Assembly (NCBI GenBank): GCA_030435675.1
Contig: CM059625.1
Coordinates: 124,001-188,000 of the forward strand
Direction of reading: 5' to 3'
Length of the DNA stretch: 64,000 nucleotides
Origin: Steinernema hermaphroditum
Taxonomy: Eukaryota; Nematoda; Chromadorea; Rhabditida; Steinernematidae
Part shown: piece by piece, positions 1-10,748 of the stretch
Position numbering within the stretch: position 1 is the stretch's first letter
Layout of the letters: the number at the start of each line of letters is the position of its first letter
The notes under the pieces: generated by a model
Told to the model about the DNA's origin: nothing
Database searches by the model: none
What the model saw: the letters and a program-made list of their open reading frames with translations, nothing else
Program-made: the position numbers and the translations under genes

Positions 1-1
1 T

Positions 2-1147
2 CCCGCGGAGCTGGCACCTGCTTCTTCTCGCCCAATTAACGCTGTATCCGCAGCTCCTTCACAGACTGAACAGCCCCGAATAATCCCTTCTGCACTAGTA
101 ACAACGGCAGCTTCACAGATCGTTATCGTTCCATCGGCACAAGGCAGGAACCGACCTATTCCTGGGGCTTATGCTCATCGCAATAGCTTCAACGTAACCA
201 CCAATGATTTTCCGACATTGGCCGGTGAAGTCAGACCCTCGTCGACTAAGCATGGAACATCTGGGTTTTCTTCGTCGGCCTCAAGAGTAGGTTATAACAA
301 GATAAAAAATAATGCGCTGTTAAGATCGCAAAGAGCTCTACAACATTCAAAAAGCCGACTCCAATTGCTCAGCCCAGACCTCAACCTATGGTGATTAAAA
401 AGACCTCATCAAACCGGCACCAAGTGGATGACGACGGACCATCATTTTCTGGTCGCTCTTCTCCGCCACCCATTAGGGTACAATCTCAACACCTTGTCAC
501 AGTGAAAACACTAATTTTAGGAAGCAAAGCCTAAGATCACGATGATTCCAGCAACTCCGGCGGTACGGACTTCCAGGCCAATGCCAGCTCAATTGTCTGG
601 ACCAATCAACTCAAAATCCCATTTCCCGTCGTTATCAGGGAGTACCGTGGACACTTCAAAAGTGAATACTAATTGGGGGAAGAATATTTCACTCGCAAAG
701 GTTGGTAGAAACAGTCTTGAACTGCTAGGGAGCTGTCACCGTACCTATTAAGGCAATACAGACAAGCTATTTCATTATTTAGAAACCAGCTGCAGCCGAA
801 TCCAAAAAGGGAAAAAAAGATTTGCCGAAACCCGACATCTGGCCGGATCTCATGTTACCTAGCGGTTCACATGGTTTGCAGAAGCCAATAACTTCACTAA
901 AGGACGCCTCGTTTGCTTTTTTGCAAAGTACTAATAAGAGTGAGCATGCACAAGCACAACAGGAACACCGGTCACAAACAGACGACACCAATAGTGCTCG
1001 TTGTGAATCACAGGCGGACGGAAAGAAGAAGAAGAAAAAGGTTTTTCTTTCAAAGGTGTCCCTTACCTTAACATAAAACAATTTCAGAAGAACAATGTGA
1101 CTGTTGTGAGTCTTGCAGACCTTGATCATAGATATGGAGCCAGATAA
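2..1147 (+). CDS. C-terminal part of a possible ZNF598/Hel2-like protein, 5' truncated
   Basis: Five exons read in one phase: 2-286, 334-477, 521-700, 783-1055 and 1088-1147, joined by introns of 47, 43, 82 and 32 bp with GT...AG borders. The TAA stop is at 1145-1147. The chain is low complexity, rich in Ser, Pro and Gln. It carries two FPTL/FPSL-type motifs (NDFPTLAG, HFPSLSG), a WGKN motif, a lysine run (KKKKKK) and the ending SLADLDHRYGAR. Repeated FP(S/T/A)L motifs and a lysine-rich tail recall the C-terminal half of the ribosome-collision E3 ligase ZNF598/Hel2, but no RING or zinc finger lies inside the window, so the family call is tentative. The coding nature is more secure than the name, because frame is kept across four introns. 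The 32-bp last intron is unusually short, and two donors (GTAGGT, GTTGGT) are weak. Confidence 0.45.
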
Positions 1148-1586
1148 TTTATTAATCCCGGTAAGGGCACCTATCGACCCTCAATAATAGCACTGTTCTT
1201 CAAAGAATCAATGACGTCAAAGAAGTTTTTAAGTACCAGGCTCTTTCAGTCCTAAACAGTTAATTGTAGTGTTAATAACATTGCCGTTTGTTGATATATA
1301 AGAGTACATAAATTTTTATCGCCAGACCATCTGCCCTGTGATTACGGAAAAATTCACCACGATAGTTTAAATATGTAGCTCGCATTAGGATTGGCAGAGA
1401 TAACTTTGCACTATAGTTAGGATGCTCCCGGTAGCCACTACTTACTTTGTCTTCTGTTAGGTCCGCGAAAAAATAGCAAATAGATAGCATTAATTGCGAC
1501 GATGACATATGTTTATTGCAAACCTCTATAAACCGTTTGCCAATAAACTATGTTACTGATAAACGTTTAACATGTGATATTGCTTT

Positions 1587-1885
1587 CTATTTCTTTCCAA
1601 GCATTCCCATCATTCCTCCCAGCATTGCTCCAGCCATTGCTCCTCTAAGTGCACCGTTCACGAAACTGAAAAATTTAAACCGTAAGATTTGAAAATTTTA
1701 ATAGGTGCTTACCCGCCGCCTCCATAACCATAGCGAGGATATCCATAACCTCCGTACATAGGATATCCATAGCCGCCATACATGGGATATCCGCCTCCGT
1801 AGCCGTAGTATCCACCATATGGGTACCAACACAGCACTGGCTGCGCAGTGATAACCAACAGCAAGACAGTAATATAAAGATTCAT
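1587..1885 (-). CDS. Small secreted Gly/Tyr-rich peptide with hydrophobic Gly/Met tail
   Basis: Two exons, 1713-1885 and 1587-1665, separated by a 47-bp intron (GTAAGC...TTTCAG), give 83 residues. The start ATG at 1885 is chosen over an upstream TTG in frame. Residues 1-19 (MNLYITVLLLVITAQPVLC) form a signal peptide. The middle is built of Tyr/Gly units, with YPMYGGYG twice. Exon 2 encodes a Gly/Ala/Met-rich hydrophobic stretch (GAMAGAMLGGMMGMLG) ending in GKK. The first part resembles the YGGY/YGGW peptides of the C. elegans nlp and cnc antimicrobial groups. The second part could be a membrane-active helix or an amidated peptide, since a terminal Gly followed by two Lys is an amidation signal. 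The function is inferred from composition only. No paralogue is seen nearby. Confidence 0.72.
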
Positions 1886-2350
1886 GTTTCCCAAGTTGTG
1901 GTTTGAGGAAAACGTTGGAGTTCTAGAGTGATGATGCCTTAAGAGGCAACGCGACGCAATATCTTGACCTTTCAGCTCTTGTGAAATACCGGTTTAGAAG
2001 AGACGAATCAAATGTTTTTGGTCGAAGGCCACGATTGTCGTCTTTTGTTCGCCGAATGTATTACTGGAAATGTGATGTTGAATACCTAGAAAAAGTCTGA
2101 TTCAGATTTCTTACTTCTACCGCCCACCTGTGAACATGTTCTTAGTGAAAGAAACGCAGACACTTGATGTGCTAGAATGTTGTTGAATTTAAGCCACTGT
2201 TTCCATTACTCGACAAGACAAGAAAAACTGATGGCTGCTTTTTTCGATGTGGCATATGCCGATAATGCATATTGCACAAGTTTATTTACGCACAAGACGG
2301 ATATTACAAACGTTTACTGACTAAGATATCTCGAATATACTACGGTGTTT

Positions 2351-3501
2351 CTATAAGCCCCTATTAAACCAGACGAATTTGTCAGCTGTCTTTTTCTGAA
2401 TGTCGCGTTCGATACGCGATGTCTCGATCTTCGACTGCTGTGGAAAAAGTGCCAGAGCAACAGGTAAACTCAACGCAAATGATATAGTGCACACTATAGC
2501 ATTGACGAAAAGATGGCGCGTAGCACTTCGCTTTACAAACGTTGTCCTAAAAATGCGAGAATGATCGTTGTAGCCCCCTAAAGTATTTACCGTTCTAGAA
2601 AAGGCATTATGCAAGGCGGAGCGAGAAGAAGTGGAACAGGAAGAAAAGCTCTAGTCATCGCTGTTTCGTATACAGCTTTCTTTGCTGCCACTTTTGATAT
2701 TCCGAGAACGTTGCCGCTTTTGTCGCACACCTCAATTCCGGTTTGGATTTCCGAATTACGCATGAATAGAACATTTAGAGTGCTCGCCAGTGAAGTGGCC
2801 GGGAGAGGAACAAATCGTTGAACAATGAGTCGAGTGGTAGGGGGAAGATGATCAGCTTTCTTGATAAAATAGGTTAGGCCGGCAGAAATCGAAATAGCGG
2901 CAGATACAGCGGCAGCATAAGCTTTGAGATACACTGATGTATCCTGGGATTTTGACGCATTTCGGTTCGCATAATTGACACAAGCATTATGTGACTGGTT
3001 CATCCACTGCCAAAAGAGCAACGTTGGCCAAGATGGATTAGGTAGTAGCATCCCAGTCACCTAAAAAATTTGGACTTGTTGACTCTTTCCATAACTGTTC
3101 AGTGTGCAACAATTCTCGGATTTTTCATTTGCTTACCGTTATCCACCCGAAGGGAACAAATCCACTCATGCGAAATGGAGGGAGTATTTTTTCACCTGTG
3201 TCCGGATGCAGAATTGCCTGCTTCACTTTCTGTGCGTGCCAAAGCTCTCGATCAGTGACAGTCACTTTTTTTTTCTTCCATTCATTTAAAAGGGACACGT
3301 ACTCCTTCAATCGTTCCTAAAAAACAATTGGGGCGAGTAAGGTGGACGGATAAGTACATGAGAAACAAATAAAGTACGGGGATCGATCACATCCAAATAA
3401 TGCAGATATCGTCCGAGAAATGTCTCTTGCGGAAAGCGAGGCTCGTCTGGTCGAAATGTGGGATACTTCGGAAAACCGAAAATGGTTTCTTTTTCGCCCA
3501 T
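2351..3501 (-). CDS. Sideroflexin (mitochondrial serine transporter family)
   Basis: Four exons on the minus strand: 3358-3501, 3137-3316, 2591-3060 and 2351-2546, encoding 329 residues, the usual size for sideroflexins. Diagnostic motifs are visible: [19 protein letters not shown] near the N-terminus, the family signature HPDTGEK followed by [10 protein letters not shown], then [19 protein letters not shown], and the C-terminal ALFPQQS...VWFNRGL. Several hydrophobic segments follow the signature. Family members sit in the inner mitochondrial membrane; human SFXN1 imports serine for one-carbon metabolism. A TTTCAG acceptor lies 4 nt before the ATG, so the mRNA is probably trans-spliced at its 5' end. 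The gene is divergent from the acetyltransferase gene starting at 4077, with 575 bp between the two starts. Confidence 0.95.
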
Positions 3502-4076
3502 ATGCTGAAATTAAACTGGACAGCTACACAGCTCGGAGTTAAGCACATATCGTTGCTTGTGGTGGACAACAATTGATGTTTGTTTGCTGGAAGAGTGGTA
3601 GTGGCGGCACTTCACCAACGAGCAAAAGACACGATCAATAGATAAAATCGCTAAGTATTTGGTTCATTAATGGAAATTTTGGGTTTGCCATTTTTTACTC
3701 TCTTCTTCTGCTAACGACCATGGCACATGTGACAACAAAATCAAATATGTCTACAAATGTAGTCATTCGTCTTTTTTGACCTCTCTTTGACCTGACTGCA
3801 AACAAACGAAATAGGACCACACACAAAGTCATGGTGGCGTGGCCATGTCAAACAGTGTTCGTAAATGCTCTTCACGCTATTCGGTTTCCTCGTTTCATAT
3901 AGACGAAATGTGTACAGCGTTTATTACCAACACACTGCAACAGTCTGAATTAAAATACGCGAAATAGCGAGTTCGTATTTGCCACACGCATTTTCGTGTA
4001 ATGAGCTTATACAACTGACTTTTTTAGCTTCTCATTCTGTAATCGAGCATTTCTACCGGTTATACTGAAAGCTACT
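3502..4076. promoter_or_regulatory. Intergenic region between divergent sideroflexin and GNPNAT genes
   Basis: About 575 bp separate the ATGs of two divergent housekeeping genes, so this stretch should hold both promoters. I see AT-rich sequence and no coding frame, RNA gene or repeat, and no recognisable TATA box. This is inference from position only. Confidence 0.4.
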
Positions 4077-4702
4077 ATGAAGGACGAAACGCTGTTCGAC
4101 AAAAATATTTTGGAAGGGACAATTCCGAAGCTTCCTAGTGGGCTAAGAATAAGGCCTCTCCAATTGGACGATTATTATAACGGGTACGTGCCATTAATCA
4201 TGGAATATATTGCCGAATAAACATCTTTAATGCTCACGTTTTGCAGGTTTTTGCAGCTCCTCACGCAGCTAACATCAGTTGGTGAGGTTTCGTTCGAGAA
4301 ATTCGGGCAGCAATTTAATGCTATGAAAAATGCTAATCCTCAAGCTTACTACGTCATTGTAATCGAAGAGGAAAGGTAGGACAGACGTACTATTTATAGA
4401 AACGATTTTCGTTTAGTACCAAGAAAATTGTCGGTGCATCGACACTTGTCATTGAGCTCAAATTTATACACGAAGCGGGATGTCGTGGCAGAGTCGAAGA
4501 CGTCGTTGTTGCATCGTCGATGCGCGGTCTCAAGCTTGGGGCGACCTTAAACTCTTGCCTAGTCGCGCTTGCGAAGAAGCTCTCGGTGTACAAACTGTCT
4601 CTCGAGTGTAAGGACAAGCTCGTTGGGTTTTACGAACAATTTGGATACAATATCGATCATGGAAACAATTTTCTAGTTCAGCGGTTCGATTCCAAAATCT
4701 GA
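4077..4702 (+). CDS. GNPNAT1: Glucosamine-6-phosphate N-acetyltransferase (GNAT family)
   Basis: Three exons, 4077-4183, 4247-4375 and 4417-4702, encode 173 residues, matching the small single-domain enzymes of this family. The GNAT fold motifs are visible in order: RIRPLQLDDYYNGFLQLLTQ, then KKIVGASTLVIELKFIHEAG, the acetyl-CoA-binding region RGRVEDVVV, and the family hallmark LSLECKDKLVGFYEQFGY. The enzyme makes N-acetylglucosamine-6-phosphate in the UDP-GlcNAc pathway, feeding glycoprotein, GPI anchor and, in nematodes, eggshell and pharyngeal chitin synthesis. C. elegans has two paralogues (gna-1, gna-2) and I cannot say which this matches. The next gene starts on the same strand 130-170 bp downstream, which suggests an operon. 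Confidence 0.95.
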
Positions 4703-4868
4703 TATTGGATTTATGCACAACAAGCGGACACACAATCGCTTATTTCGCGCCTGTTGCATTTTATCTGTGATATCGTGTGTTTCGGTTGCATTATTACGTA
4801 TAATTAAGTTGTCGAGAATAGAATTAACTTTCAGGCGTACTGGCATTCTTATCAGCGCTGGGCCTGTG

Positions 4869-5188
4869 ATGTCGGTGCCGTCACCGTTGTGCCCGGAATA
4901 TAAAGTTGTGTTGCACGACAGGCAGTGGATTCACCATAAACTATCGCCAGAAGAAGATCTTGATATTCCCCTTCACGAAAGGCCGGATCCTGATAACGAA
5001 CTTCTTCAACAAGCGACTAGTCTTATTCCACCACCTTATCGGGTATGAATGCATGGTTGCCTACAAATTGGTTATTGCTGAAAATATTGTTCGTAAATTT
5101 TTTACGTACGAATTGCAGTCAGTTGCATAACGACATGACCACTCTGCTCTTTTACATTTTTTAGGAAAATCAGAAAATCAGTATTTAG
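4869..5188 (+). CDS. Small protein, possible downstream operon cistron
   Basis: Two exons, 4869-5042 and 5165-5188, give a 65-residue protein starting MSVPSPLCPEYKVVLHDRQW, acidic and proline-rich, with LIPPPYR at the exon junction. I do not recognise the family and see no signal peptide or membrane segment. A good acceptor (TTAACTTTCAG) at 4834 lies 34 nt before the ATG and 132 nt after the stop of the acetyltransferase gene. That is the spacing of trans-spliced downstream genes in nematode operons. The last exon is only 24 nt, so the C-terminus is the least certain part. Confidence 0.5.
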
Positions 5189-6091
5189 CCTCCAGCACCC
5201 CAAAGAGCAAGTGCATATCTTCCGAGAATTTAGGAACATTTCAGTCGCTCCCCTTTGCAGATAAGACGCAATCATTTTGAAGAGTACAAATATAAAAGTT
5301 ACAGAATGATAAGGGTCGGACTAAGTCAAGCTTTTAAATAGCAACAAACAATGTGTAAAATAATCGGTACAACATCCACGTTTTCAGCGTTTGAAACGCA
5401 ACAAAACGTGCCATGGTAACTGTTTGTGAGGATGGTTTGCAACAATGCTGAATTTTACAGTAGCGAGCAGTTGAAAGCGGCATGGGAGTCTTCCTCCAAA
5501 CTTGATCCGCAGTATGCCGAGGGCACTGTTTATATGTTATTATGTTGCAGTTAACCCTGGAGGTTGCACCAATTTTTTTTTGTTTATAGTTATTTTAAGG
5601 ACTAACTTAATCCGATCCTCATTCTGCACCGCTTGCATTTTGATAGTTCAGAATCATCACATTTTATCTCACAAGGAAGCGGTCAAAATTTTTCAGAATT
5701 CCAGGAAAATAGGCAGAAAGCGTTGCCCTTTCAAGTGCTGGCAGCTAACAATGGCAGAGTACATGGTGTTCTTGAAAACGGCAAGCAAAACAGGGTGACC
5801 CGATCGTTAAAAAATGTGTAAAAGCATTTGACTGCGTGGTGGTTCACACAAAAATGTGAGACTGCATTATTAACTTTGCAAGATACTGTGTGATCTACTG
5901 TTCACAATGAACTCAAATGTCGTTTTCAGAAACATTCATTCCTTATCGATTTCGAAAAACGGTTCACCGACGTCGGTCTTCAGTCTTTGAATATTAGCGG
6001 AAAGCGTGAAACGTTCTGCATTGAGATTCGGCCGTAGATCTTTGTTAGCCAATCAGAAATTTGAATTTTTTGTATTGTTTATTAGTTGAAA
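5189..6091. other. Intergenic stretch, nothing recognised
   Basis: About 900 bp between the small gene ending at 5188 and the BORCS5 start. Open frames here (for example 5502-5798) have no family signal, and one crosses a T-rich tract. The right end should hold the promoter of the BORCS5-WASHC3 operon; an acceptor (TTATTAG) lies just before its ATG. Confidence 0.4.
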
Positions 6092-7030
6092 ATGGGCAAC
6101 GAGCAGAGCACATCATCTGCCTCGGGCGTTTCTTCTTCCATATCATTTCTGGCTGGTAAACGAGGTAGGTTGATTCTCAGCCACGCAAAATTAGCTGTTC
6201 GCTGTTCAGGTACAAGTGTAAAAAGGTCAACTCAAATCGTGGTTGTAAGACCGGGACAAGATCCAGTGGGCGATCCTGCAGACGATGCGGAAATAAAAAA
6301 ACTTCGAGAGATAAGGCGTTTTCTTCCAGTTCTAAAGAGCGCACTGCCTGGAATGCGGGATTCACCAGAGGTCTTTGCGAAAGTTAGCTCTAAACCGATT
6401 TTGAAGTTCTGTTATCGTCTTCAAGAGCACCTGGCGGTCTGTGCGAAGGCGATTAGTAAGGAGCAAGCATCATTGCATACGACGATGAAGCACGTACGTC
6501 ACGTAACGTTTACAGTGGCCGACCTTGTACTTTGCGTTAAAGGTGGATCACACATGCTCTGTGGCAGTTTCAAAGTACCAAGAAGCTGCAGAGCACACTG
6601 ACAAGTTGGCTCATGCAATGAAGAAAATAAAGTCTGTAAATCAAAAACTTTTGGAAGCGGAAGTAAGTGTCGTGTTTCTCAAAACTCTGAGTGCACCTAA
6701 CTTTGAACAATGATTTACAATTGTTTACAGAGTATCCTGATAGCACTGTTTCCACAAGCTGAAGAACTGGGTCAATTGCTAAATGAAGTCTTACCTCCAG
6801 ATCAGCAGCTTTTACCGATACAAATGCCCAAAGTATCTGGCAAATTTCGTTTTCCCTTGAATCGGAACTCTCTTGGTGAACAACGCACAGCCGTAACTGT
6901 AACTAATAACGTGGATCGGCGCGTTGCGGATGGCACGACGGGTGCTGCTTTTTCGGCTTCCACTCGATTGGGCAACCACATAATGCCTGTTGATGAACAT
7001 CGAGTGGTGGATAGATATTTCCTGAAATAA
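6092..7030 (+). CDS. sam-4: BORC complex subunit 5 (BORCS5/Loh12CR1; SAM-4)
   Basis: Four exons, 6092-6164, 6210-6493, 6543-6662 and 6731-7030, encode 258 residues. The N-terminus MGNEQSTSS is a strong N-myristoylation signal, as in human BORCS5 (MGSEQS). It is followed by the conserved block QIVVVRPGQDP...EIKKLREIRRFLPVLKSAL, the helix ILKFCYRLQEHLAVCAKAIS, and long heptad-like helices including ALFPQAEELGQLLNEVLPP. BORC recruits the small GTPase ARL8 to lysosomes and synaptic vesicle precursors and couples them to kinesins; in C. elegans sam-4 is needed for synaptic vesicle transport. The C-terminal about 50 residues extend beyond the human protein. An acceptor 6 nt before the ATG implies trans-splicing. 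The gene appears to be first in an operon with the WASHC3 homologue. Confidence 0.93.
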
Positions 7031-7137
7031 TATACAGCGACAGGCATGTCACGTATTCTTTCGGCAATCTCGATCTGTGAATATAATATATGGCTCGATG
7101 TATCTTTTAATGTTTTTGAACGCTATACTGCACTTAG

Positions 7138-7143
7138 AATAAA
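7138..7143 (+). terminator. Polyadenylation signal between operon cistrons
   Basis: AATAAA lies 108 nt after the BORCS5 stop and about 90 nt before the TTTTAG acceptor that directly precedes the WASHC3 ATG. A poly(A) signal followed about 100 nt later by a trans-splice acceptor is the classic intercistronic arrangement of nematode operons. Confidence 0.7.
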
Positions 7144-7235
7144 GCGGTTCCTATCAATATGCGTTCACCCATAAGTGGTATATATAGTCCTTTTCTACTT
7201 GTTCTGGCGTTTCGTTCTTAAGCTGCCTCTTTTAG

Positions 7236-8014
7236 ATGACCGAAACAGATTTCAGCTTCATTAACCCAGACGTCCAACTGGACAAGGTGAAACCGTTGGA
7301 TCTGAAGCGAACTGTTGCTTTTGCGAATTTCTATCTAACGCAGGTTGCATCAATTTTAAATAAGTTCTCAGTCAGCGCAGAAGAGCGTATCATGGAAATT
7401 GAACGACGTCTAGAGTTCGTTGAATCCGTACTTACAATAATAGAGGAAAAGGTATATATTCAGTTAACCGGTTAGATTCTTCAGGCGTAACGCTCGAATG
7501 TTGTACTTTCAGGTGAAAAGTGTCGGTGATCTCCAGAGCGTTGCTGTAAATAACGGTAATGTAATGCATCATAATCACTCCTCTACAACAAAAGAACAAA
7601 ACAAACAAGACGCAGATTCAGAGGGTGTGACCGTGATTACGCCTGAAGATATAAAATGTGAATCAGAAAAGTCCTCACTTTCGGATAAAGAATCGCATGA
7701 AAACTGGCGCATGCTGCCGAACTGCGAGGATCCCATGTACGCTAAATACTTCAAAATGTTAAAAATGGTGACAGTCGGGTGTGAGTGTGTTCGCAACCGT
7801 TTCGTTTAGGGTGTTGTCGAGGCAGCTGTTAAGCAAAAAATGATAGTTGATGGACTGGATCCTTCCGTACTTGAGTAAGGTCTTCTGTCGCTTTTTGACT
7901 TTCACAAAACAGTCTTGCAGTTGCCCTGACGATCCTTCCATCAACAAAATCGAACATATCGAGAGTGATGATGAAATAAGTGACTCCACCGAATGCTCCT
8001 ATAACTCGGAATAA
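7236..8014 (+). CDS. ddl-2: WASH complex subunit 3 (CCDC53; DDL-2)
   Basis: Four exons, 7236-7451, 7513-7767, 7810-7874 and 7921-8014, encode 209 residues. The conserved N-terminal helix LDLKRTVAFANFYLTQVASILNKFS matches the coiled-coil of CCDC53. After a variable Ser/Glu-rich linker comes the second family block, YAKYFKMLKMGVVEAAVKQKM followed by GLDPSVLE. The tail is acidic (ESDDEIS). WASHC3 is a core subunit of the WASH complex, which activates Arp2/3 on endosomes for retromer sorting; in C. elegans ddl-2 also modulates HSF-1. The ATG immediately follows a TTTTAG acceptor 205 nt after the BORCS5 stop, so it is probably the second cistron of an operon. From memory the C. elegans orthologues are adjacent too (F59E12.11 and F59E12.10). 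It converges with the macrodomain gene. Confidence 0.93.
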
Positions 8015-8154
8015 ATAATCAAATGCCAATTTCCAATGGCTCCATAACACGAATAAATCTGGACCTCTGGGCAGATGGTCATTAGAAATGTGATAAAGGA
8101 ATGCTCCCTTTAGTCTGAACAAGTTCGACATGTTTTTTTCAAATTTATTTCCGA

Positions 8155-8910
8155 TTAAAATTTTCTCATTTTAGTTGATGCCTCTTTTTCTTCGGTTTCA
8201 AGTGCTACTTCTAAGTTCTGTTGATTGTCACCATCGTGCGAATCTTCTTCACGCTTGAGTTCCAAGCACCATCCTTCAAAATAGCGCGGAAGCTTTTCCA
8301 AGTACTGTTTGAGGTCGCTTTCGAGGAAAACACAGAAAACAACATACTTGATCTAAAACAAAAATTTGAGCGAGCGTAGTTTTGGTGATACTTTACGCTG
8401 TTGAAATTCTGTTCATTGGACAGCCAGTTCTTAACAGCGATCAGCACGTGCGAACAGGCAAGATCTTGAGGATATCCGTAAATACCTGTTGAAATACATG
8501 GGAAAGCGATGGTTTGAAACTGATTTTGCACGGCTAGATTTAATGAGTTAACGTAGCATCTTTCGAGTAATTTTCGGTCGGCGTCATTTACGTTGTCATC
8601 GAGAACTCGTGGTCCAACTGTGTGGATGATACCTACAGCATAATTCTCGAAGTCAGACAGTATGAGTTTGTCTACCTTTCAGATGGGCTATGCGATGAGC
8701 GGAGGTGAGCTTCGCTTCCCCGGTTTTGCAGCCGTTTAGTTCACGACATTCTTTCTGGAGTTCGGGTCCGGCAGCACGGTGAATGGCACCATCGACACCT
8801 CCACCGCCGAGCAGAGACTTGTTTGCTGCGTTGACGATTACTTCAACAATGGGCAGCTTGGTGATATCTCCTTGTACCAATCTGATCTTTTGCGCCATTG
8901 TAATAGCCAT
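8155..8910 (-). CDS. Macrodomain ADP-ribosyl hydrolase (MACROD-like)
   Basis: Three minus-strand exons, 8676-8910, 8397-8632 and 8155-8352, encode 222 residues. The ADP-ribose-binding signatures are clear: [20 protein letters not shown] (catalytic Asn and the glycine loop), IIHTVGP, and the second phosphate loop [10 protein letters not shown]. The last about 40 residues are charged ([12 protein letters not shown]...EEKEASTK) and lie outside the fold. MACROD1/2-type enzymes remove mono-ADP-ribose from acidic residues and hydrolyse O-acetyl-ADP-ribose. An acceptor (TTTTTTAG) 11 nt upstream of the ATG fits trans-splicing, or splicing from a targeting exon that I could not identify, so localisation is open. 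Confidence 0.93.
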
Positions 8911-10748
8911 GGTTTTCAGCCCTAAAAAATATAACCTTTCGAATAGATATGTATATTATATGCGCCGCAAGAAGAGTTCCATTTGGAACGAAAAGTACAG
9001 GAAGTTTCCTGTCTCCGAAGCAAACTAAACTAAGCAGTTTGGTTGGAAGGTCAGCGCGGTGAGATTCTACATCAGTGGACGGGATTTTCCTGAGCATAGA
9101 TTCAGTGCGGAGGCAATATAGACAAAAATCGATGGGCAACGCTCCGGTTGTTTACAGCTTCCAGACAACTGCGATGCAGAGTTCAGCCAGATGCCATCCC
9201 GATTTTGCGGCTTTTATATCACTGTCATTATTCGCTTTAGCTTCAGCGGCTACTGGACATCAAGTGACGATAATATTAATTTCGCAAAGGAGTTCAAGGA
9301 AAACGGAGTAGCGTGACAACTGAAACCACATGACTGCATGAATTACAAAGCTTTTTGGAATGTCATGGATAACATGCACACCTAATTTAATCAACTAGTG
9401 GTTATGACACGCTGAAGCGATACCAAGCGGTGTTCGCGAAGTAAACAAAGAAAAAGAATCACATTACATGACAAAATGAGATTTCGATTTAGTGATCGTC
9501 TATGTGAATAGCGCATGTACTGAGCCGATCCAATATTCATGTGTGATTAATTTTTTGACTTTTCAAATCTTCTTCGCACTTAGGAGCGCATGTACGGCTG
9601 CATGCTTCGCATTACGTCGAGGACTGATGCTCCTTATTCAGTGCAGCACACACCGGAAATTATGGGAACATCGCGAAAGACGTAGAAAGGATCTGAATTT
9701 ATGCACAACCATAAATTCTCACAAAACGTCTGGTCCAAGGAGAATGCCGACAGATATAATTTCCAAGGCCAGAAGCTAATGGACATCCCTTTAACAGAGA
9801 CCTCATTGGAAACTCTGCAAGCGATTTGTGTGCTAATTGTACGGATTCAATCTAAATTCATACAATGCAGAATAATATTTTCCGGGATTACAATGTACCA
9901 TTTGATATTTTGTATAATTGGCACTTAGAGAAGACTCCATTCCCTTGCAACCCTGTTTGGTAACAACACATATCTTAACGGAGTTGATAAATGGTTTTGA
10001 CGATGAGCATGTGCTATTCAACACGACTTAAAACAAAGGCTGCTGCATAGGGCGGTACGTATGCTCGGCATTTTGTGCCCATTCCGGGCCACTCCATGAT
10101 ACGGGCGTTTGACTGCGCAGAAAACGTCTCTAAATGTTCCCTTGGGAGGGTTGCGCGTTTACTCGCATTAGGTTTCGCTTATGGACGATTTCCATCTGCA
10201 GCTTGCGCAGAGTTTAAGATTCTGTAATTAAAAATTGTATCAATATAACGTAATTAAGTTTCTTAAGGGTTTGCACATACTTTTGCATTGCAGCCGTGTC
10301 GTGCAATATATCGCAGGAGGATATTTTTCGCAATTTTTTATTCTACTGTTTTAATCTCAGAAGAGAGGCTCTTTTTACATTGTTGTCCGTGAACAACAAG
10401 TATTTCTTTTATTTAAAATGAAACACACATTCGTGGTTTTGAAAGATCTTCGAGCGAGTCAATCGTACTGAAGGCGCACGCAATACGGATCCTCCCGCGC
10501 TTGCCAATAATTCATCACCTCCATTCATGGACATTGCATAGGTAAGTGCAGCTGACAAGTGAGCATTGGGTTATATTCTGCAAGCTTAAAACTTTGTTCC
10601 AGCTTTACTATTGAAGGTGATTTTTCACATTGGTGAGTGCGCTTGGTAGTTAAGATACTTGTGATATACTGTATCGTGCACGATCGGCCAGCTCCTTAGT
10701 GAAACTTGTCAGGGCCAGACCTTTTTCTCCACATCACCAAATCTGAGA
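8911..10748. other. Intergenic stretch, nothing recognised
   Basis: About 1.8 kb upstream of both the macrodomain gene (-) and the receptor gene (+), which diverge. Scattered open frames (9075-9311, 9492-9779, 9701-9928) lack signal peptides, motifs and consistent splice sites. The segment 10020-10200 is more GC-rich than its surroundings, but I cannot assign it. The promoter of each neighbour must lie here. Confidence 0.4.

Noticed and set aside
8843..9139. Minus-strand frame MPIDFCLYC... as an upstream exon of the macrodomain gene
   Set aside because: It reads through the acceptor into the macrodomain exon in the wrong frame and has no targeting signal.
10020..10200. GC-richer patch suspected to be part of a retroelement
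   Set aside because: No reverse transcriptase, integrase or repeat-border motif could be read in any frame.
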